Of a stretch of DNA of 64,000 bases, positions 60,521 to 64,000 are shown piece after piece. The notes under the pieces are model-generated. The model searched no databases and had not been told where the DNA came from. It was given only the letters and a program-made list of their open reading frames with translations. How positions within the stretch are numbered: position 1 is the stretch's first letter; each line of letters opens with the position of its first letter. The position numbers and the translations under genes are program-made. Origin of the DNA: Nocardioides caldifontis (GTDB lineage Bacteria; Actinomycetota; Actinomycetes; Propionibacteriales; Nocardioidaceae); NCBI RefSeq assembly GCF_008087345.1, contig NZ_VHIB01000001.1, forward strand, positions 1 through 64,000, in the 5' to 3' direction.

Positions 60521-60575
60521 TGGCGAGCATCCCCTATGTGTTGGTTTCCCCGATTCGCTGGCGAGCGACCCCTAT
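60521..60575 (-). repeat. 17-bp direct repeat in the bldC leader
   Basis: Read on the minus strand, ATAGGGGTCGCTCGCCA (60575-60559) is repeated as ATAGGGGATGCTCGCCA (60537-60521), a 38-bp shift with two mismatches. The second copy runs directly into the bldC ATG and contains its AGGGG ribosome-binding site. BldC binds asymmetric direct repeats, so an autoregulatory role is possible; a simple local duplication is the alternative. Confidence 0.55.
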
Positions 60576-60595
60576 CACCCGTCAACGCGTCCCTC

Positions 60596-60625
60596 AGCCT
60601 AAGTCAGAAAGGAAAACTAGGACAA
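60596..60625 (-). promoter_or_regulatory. Candidate bldC promoter in an AT-rich patch
   Basis: On the minus strand TTGTCC (60625-60620), an 18-nt spacer and TAGGCT (60601-60596) resemble -35/-10 boxes. The stretch 60595-60665 is clearly less GC-rich than its surroundings. Transcription would begin about 70 nt before the ATG. The rest of the gap to 60836 shows only the leader of the dehydrogenase gene. Confidence 0.4.
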
Positions 60626-60836
60626 TGGGTCGATACCTCATGAAGGGGAAGAGGGGACCATAAGCCCAGCCGTCAGGCCCTCCGTCCCGCCGCCCGCGAA
60701 ACGCCCCGCCACCGGCCCCGCGGCCTAGCATGGAGCACAGGTCGCACACCCTCGCGACCGGCCCGAGCCCCCGCGCGAGCGGGGCGCCACACCTGCCCGC
60801 ACCACCCCCGCGGGCCGAGACGGAAGGGTCACCACC

Positions 60837-61952
60837 GTGACCGAGTCGTTCACCGCACCACCCCTCCCCGGCCGCCGCCGAGACACCGGCGCGAGCATCT
60901 TCGCCCGGTTCGGCGGCCACGAGCAGGTCGTCCACTGCGCCGACGAGGAGACCGGGCTCCGCGCGATCATCGCGATCCACTCCACCAGGCTCGGCCCCGC
61001 CCTGGGCGGCACCCGGTTCCACACCTACCCCGACGAGGGGGCCGCGCTCGACGACGCGCTCGCCCTGTCGCGCGGCATGACCTACAAGGCCGCGGTCGCC
61101 GGTCTGGACCTCGGCGGCGGCAAGGCGGTCATCATCGGCGACCCGGAGCAGCTGCGCAGCGAGGCGCTGTTCCGCGCCTACGGCCGGTTCGTCCAGGGGC
61201 TCGGCGGCCGCTACATCACCGCCTGCGACGTCGGCACCCGCAGCACCGACATGGACCTGATCGCCCGGGAGACCCAGTTCGTCACCGGGCGCACCGAGGC
61301 CGAGGGCGGCGCCGGGGACTCCTCGGTGCTCACCGCGTACGGCGTCTTCCAGGCGATGCGCGCCGCGGCCCTCGTCACCTGGGGCTGGCCGACGCTGCGC
61401 GACCGGACCGTCGGGGTGTCGGGCGTCGGCAAGGTCGGCCGCCACCTCGTCGAGCACCTGGTCGAGGACGGCGCCGACGTGGTGGTCACCGACGTCGACC
61501 CGCGGGCGGTCGCCGAGGTCGAGCACCGCAACCCCGCCGTGCGCCGGGCGGCGAGCACCACCCAGCTGGTCGCCGAGGAGCTCGACGTGTACGCCCCGTG
61601 CGCGCTCGGCGGCGCCCTCGACGACGACGTGGCGGAGGTGCTCCGCGCCCGTGTCGTGTGCGGCGCGGCGAACAACCAGCTCGCGCACCCCGGCATCGCC
61701 AAGGTGCTCGCCGACAGGGGCGTGCTCTACGCCCCCGACTACGTGGTCAACGCCGGTGGGCTGATCCAGGTCGCCGACGAGCTCCGCGGGTTCTCGTTCG
61801 AGCGGGCGCGCGCCAAGGCCGCCCGCATCCACGAGACCACCCTGGAGGTGTTCCGGGTCGCCGAGGCGGACGGTGTGCCGCCGTCGGTCGCGGCCGACAG
61901 GATCGCCGAACGGCGGATCGCCGCGGTCGGTCGGCTCCGCAACATCCGCTAG
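60837..61952 (+). CDS. vdh: Branched-chain amino acid (Leu/Val) dehydrogenase, Glu/Leu/Phe/Val family
   Basis: A 371-aa NAD-dependent enzyme. It oxidatively deaminates valine, leucine or isoleucine to the 2-keto acids. The substrate-binding block is [20 protein letters not shown], the catalytic lysine lies in [19 protein letters not shown] (~80-98), the active-site Asp in [13 protein letters not shown], and the NAD fold in [20 protein letters not shown] (~195-214). The length matches actinomycete valine dehydrogenases; specificity between Val, Leu and Phe cannot be fixed by eye. GTG 60837 is used. It lies in the usual actinobacterial position between bldC and the DUF3073/purM region. Confidence 0.93.
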   Translation: MTESFTAPPLPGRRRDTGASIFARFGGHEQVVHCADEETGLRAIIAIHSTRLGPALGGTRFHTYPDEGAALDDALALSRGMTYKAAVAGLDLGGGKAVIIGDPEQLRSEALFRAYGRFVQGLGGRYITACDVGTRSTDMDLIARETQFVTGRTEAEGGAGDSSVLTAYGVFQAMRAAALVTWGWPTLRDRTVGVSGVGKVGRHLVEHLVEDGADVVVTDVDPRAVAEVEHRNPAVRRAASTTQLVAEELDVYAPCALGGALDDDVAEVLRARVVCGAANNQLAHPGIAKVLADRGVLYAPDYVVNAGGLIQVADELRGFSFERARAKAARIHETTLEVFRVAEADGVPPSVAADRIAERRIAAVGRLRNIR

Positions 61953-62017
61953 GAGCGGGTCACCCGGTCACCGGGCACCCGGCGTCGGGCGGCCGTCGCG
62001 GCCGCCCGACGCGATCG

Positions 62018-62215
62018 TCAGTCGCGCTCGCCGGGCGGGCCCGCGTCGGCCCACTCGTCGCTGTCGTCGTCGAGGGAGTCGTCGGGGGTGTTGTCGAAGC
62101 TCCCCGCCCCCCCGTGCAGCTCGCGAGCCAGCGCTCCGAAGTCCGTCTCGTGAGTGCGGTACTTCAGGTCGCGGGCAACCTTGGTCTGCTTCGCCTTCGC
62201 ACGGCCGCGCCCCAT
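62018..62215 (-). CDS. DUF3073 family protein
   Basis: A 65-aa protein with the family N-terminus MGRGRAKAKQTKVARDLKYR, a middle THETDFGALARELHGG, and an acidic C-terminal tail (DDDSDEWADAGPPG). It is a small actinobacterial protein of unknown function, commonly found downstream of purM and near bldC and vdh, as here. The strongly basic start and acidic end suggest nucleic acid or protein contacts, but nothing is established. The 157-nt gap to purM shows no feature. Confidence 0.92.
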   Translation of the reverse strand: MGRGRAKAKQTKVARDLKYRTHETDFGALARELHGGAGSFDNTPDDSLDDDSDEWADAGPPGERD

Positions 62216-62372
62216 AGGGTCGACCCCCTCGCAACTTGGCCGGCGTCAGGAAACCTCGGTCACCCCGCCCTGGTGGATGGCGGTGCGGCCGAGGAGCCAT
62301 GCGTCCGGTCTACTGATGGTCGTCTCGTGGTGCCAAGGCTACCCGCCCCGTCCCAACTCGCGCACGCCGGCG

Positions 62373-63440
62373 TCACCAGCCGGGGTGGCTGCCCTCCAGG
62401 ACGACCGTGCCGCCGGCCCGGTCGGCGTCGTCGGCCGCGCTCACGACCTCGCCGCAGACCCAGCCGTGGACGTCGTGCTCCTCGAGCGTGGCCAGCACCC
62501 GGCTGACGTCGTCGGCGTCCACGACCGCGACCATCCCGACACCCATGTTGAGCGTCGCCTCGAGGTCGGGCAGGGGTACGCCGCCCACCTGGCCCACCAG
62601 CCCGAAGACCGGGGGCGGGGTCCAGGTGGCGCGCTCGATCCGCACCGCGACCTCCTCGGGCAGCACCCGGGCGAGGTTCGCCGCGAGCCCGCCGCCGGTG
62701 ACGTGCGACATCGCGTGGGTGCGGGTCTCCCGGGCGAGCGCGAGGCACGCCTTGGCGTAGATCCGGGTCGGCTCGAGGAGCTCCTCACCGAGTGTCCTGC
62801 CGAGCTCGGGGACGTCGCGGTCCAGCGCCCAGCCGGCCCGGTCGAGGAGCACGTGGCGCACCAGCGAGTAGCCGTTGCTGTGCAGCCCGCTGCTCGCCAT
62901 CGCGACGACGACGTCGCCGGGGCGGACCCGTCCGGGGCCGAGGAGGCGGGTCGCCTCGACCACGCCGGTCGTCGAGCCGGCCACGTCGTACTCGTGGGGG
63001 CCGAGCAGCCCCGGGTGCTCGGCGGTCTCGCCACCGATCAGCGCGCACCCCGCCTGGACGCACGCCTCGGCGATGCCCTGGACGATCGCCGCGATCCGCT
63101 CCGGCACGACCCGGCCGGTGGCGATGTAGTCGGTGAGGAAGAGCGGCTCGGCGCCGCAGACCACGAGGTCGTCGACGAGCATCCCGACCAGGTCGAACCC
63201 GATCGTGTGGTGGACGTCCATCGCCTGCGCGATCGCGACCTTGGTGCCGACGCCGTCGGCGCTGGAGGCGAGCAGCGGCCGGTCGTACCCCTTGAGCGCC
63301 GAGGCATCGAAGAGCCCGGCGAACCCGCCGATGCCACCGAGGACCTCCGGGCGGCGGGCCTTCTCGACCCACACCTTCATGAGCTCGACGGCCTTGTCGC
63401 CGGCCTCGATCGAGACGCCGGCCTCCTCGTAGCTGGTCAT
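62373..63440 (-). CDS. purM: Phosphoribosylformylglycinamidine cyclo-ligase
   Basis: A 355-aa protein, standard length. It closes the imidazole ring of AIR from FGAM with ATP, step 5 of purine synthesis. Motifs are SYEEAGVSIEAGDKAVELMK, RPLLASSADGVGTKVAIAQA, the Mg/ATP region MLVDDLVVCGAEPLFLTDYI, ALIGGETAEHPGLL, and MASSGLHSNGYSLVR, then SHVTGGGLAANLARVLP. It lies 10 nt after purF on the same strand, as in most actinobacteria. Confidence 0.98.
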   Translation of the reverse strand: MTSYEEAGVSIEAGDKAVELMKVWVEKARRPEVLGGIGGFAGLFDASALKGYDRPLLASSADGVGTKVAIAQAMDVHHTIGFDLVGMLVDDLVVCGAEPLFLTDYIATGRVVPERIAAIVQGIAEACVQAGCALIGGETAEHPGLLGPHEYDVAGSTTGVVEATRLLGPGRVRPGDVVVAMASSGLHSNGYSLVRHVLLDRAGWALDRDVPELGRTLGEELLEPTRIYAKACLALARETRTHAMSHVTGGGLAANLARVLPEEVAVRIERATWTPPPVFGLVGQVGGVPLPDLEATLNMGVGMVAVVDADDVSRVLATLEEHDVHGWVCGEVVSAADDADRAGGTVVLEGSHPGW

Positions 63441-63450
63441 CGCCGCGCGC

Positions 63451-64000
63451 TCAGGGTCGACCGAGGGCGTCGGACGCGCCGCCGGGGAGCCCGACGGTCA
63501 CGCCCTCCACGTCACGGTGGTGGCGGTGGCGGACCGGCTCGACCGGGATCACCCGCTCGAGCAGGTGCTTGTCGAGCAGCGTCTCGTCGGGCAGCGGGAT
63601 CGGGTAGGCACCGTCGAAGCAGGCCGAGCAGAGGTTCTCCCGCGGCTGGCCGGTCGCGCCGACCATGTCGTCGGAGGAGATGTAGCCGAGGCTGTCGGCG
63701 CCGATGCTCGCCCGGATCTCCTCGACCCCGAGCCCGTTGGCGATGAGCTCGGCGCGGGTGGCGAAGTCGATGCCGTAGAAGCAGGGCCACTTCACCGGCG
63801 GCGAGGAGATGCGCACGTGCACCTCGCGGGCGCCGGCCTCGCGGAGCATCCGCACCTGGGCGCGCTGGGTGTTGCCGCGCACGATCGAGTCGTCGACCAC
63901 GACGAGCCGCTTGCCCCGGATCACGCTCTCGAGCGCGTTGAGCTTCAGCCGGATGCCGAGCTGGCGCAGCGTCTGGGAGGGCTGGATGAAGGTGCGGCCC
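63451..64000 (-). CDS. purF: Amidophosphoribosyltransferase, C-terminal part (runs off the window)
   Basis: About 183 C-terminal residues are present. The PRPP-binding signature VVVDDSIVRGNTQRAQVRML is typical of PurF, preceded by FIQPSQTLRQLGIRLKLNAL. It is followed by VHVRISSPPVKWPCFYGIDF, the Cys-containing iron-sulfur/structural region and PRENLCSACFDGAYPIPLPD. It catalyses the first committed step of purine synthesis. The N-terminal glutaminase domain lies beyond base 64000. It is the upstream partner of purM. Confidence 0.96.
   Translation of the reverse strand, partial: GRTFIQPSQTLRQLGIRLKLNALESVIRGKRLVVVDDSIVRGNTQRAQVRMLREAGAREVHVRISSPPVKWPCFYGIDFATRAELIANGLGVEEIRASIGADSLGYISSDDMVGATGQPRENLCSACFDGAYPIPLPDETLLDKHLLERVIPVEPVRHRHHRDVEGVTVGLPGGASDALGRP

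Overview
The window is high-GC DNA with many GTG starts, few and short intergenic gaps and stop/start codon overlaps. It carries a bldC-type regulator, a DUF3073 gene beside purF-purM, a DUF222/HNH gene, an SCO7613-like membrane protein and a Glu-Asp-Phe tRNA group. Together these point to an actinobacterial chromosome, most likely Nocardioides or a relative (inference from gene content and repeats, not a database match). There is no integrase, transposase, phage or plasmid gene and no CRISPR array. This is ordinary chromosome with compact operons and unusual intergenic repeats.

Layout. 0-7 kb: the start of a DUF222/HNH gene; a folate one-carbon pair (fhs, cyclodeaminase) divergent from a zinc alcohol/formaldehyde dehydrogenase; small membrane and GAF-like proteins. 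6.4-12 kb: a LysR regulator divergent from a three-gene operon of an SsuD-like flavin monooxygenase, a flavin reductase and an FAD/NAD(P)-TPR fusion. 12-17.9 kb: a secreted atypical subtilase, a secreted propeller/FN3 protein and a frameshifted SnoaL-like gene. 18-31.7 kb: two paralogous NarL-type two-component systems, each next to a small membrane protein gene preceded by CGGGACAC motifs. They flank a ThDP enzyme, an aldo/keto reductase, a permease and tryptophan 2,3-dioxygenase. 31.7-38.9 kb: malQ, a thioesterase, NDH-2, a tandem fluC/crcB pair, a zincin, and a split transketolase divergent from soxR across a clear SoxR box. 38.9-46.5 kb: three tRNAs; an App1-type phosphatase; a five-gene operon (DoxX-like, folE, FAD reductase, DUF1348, nitronate monooxygenase) divergent from a SufR-like regulator. 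47-54.7 kb: a complete histidine-utilisation operon, hutH-hutU-M20 hydrolase-hutF-hutI, divergent from an IclR regulator. 54.7-64 kb: an AMIN-like secreted protein, an MMPL transporter, the SCO7613-like protein, bldC, a branched-chain amino acid dehydrogenase, DUF3073, purM and the 3' part of purF.

Most unusual signal. Convergent gene junctions at about 12.0, 22.1, 39.1 and 46.6 kb carry one kind of structure: direct copies of an 18-20 bp core, a spacer that itself contains a dyad in the three large elements, then inverted copies of the same core. In the large elements the copies repeat every 32 or 33 bp, about three helical turns. One element uses a different core (GAGCCGTCGCATCTTCAC) from the other three (GAACCGCCCCTCGTGGCG), yet has the same architecture. 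A second short repeat (GGTGGTTGAGC-YY-GTCGAAACC) sits at the 3' end of three genes, always in the sense orientation.
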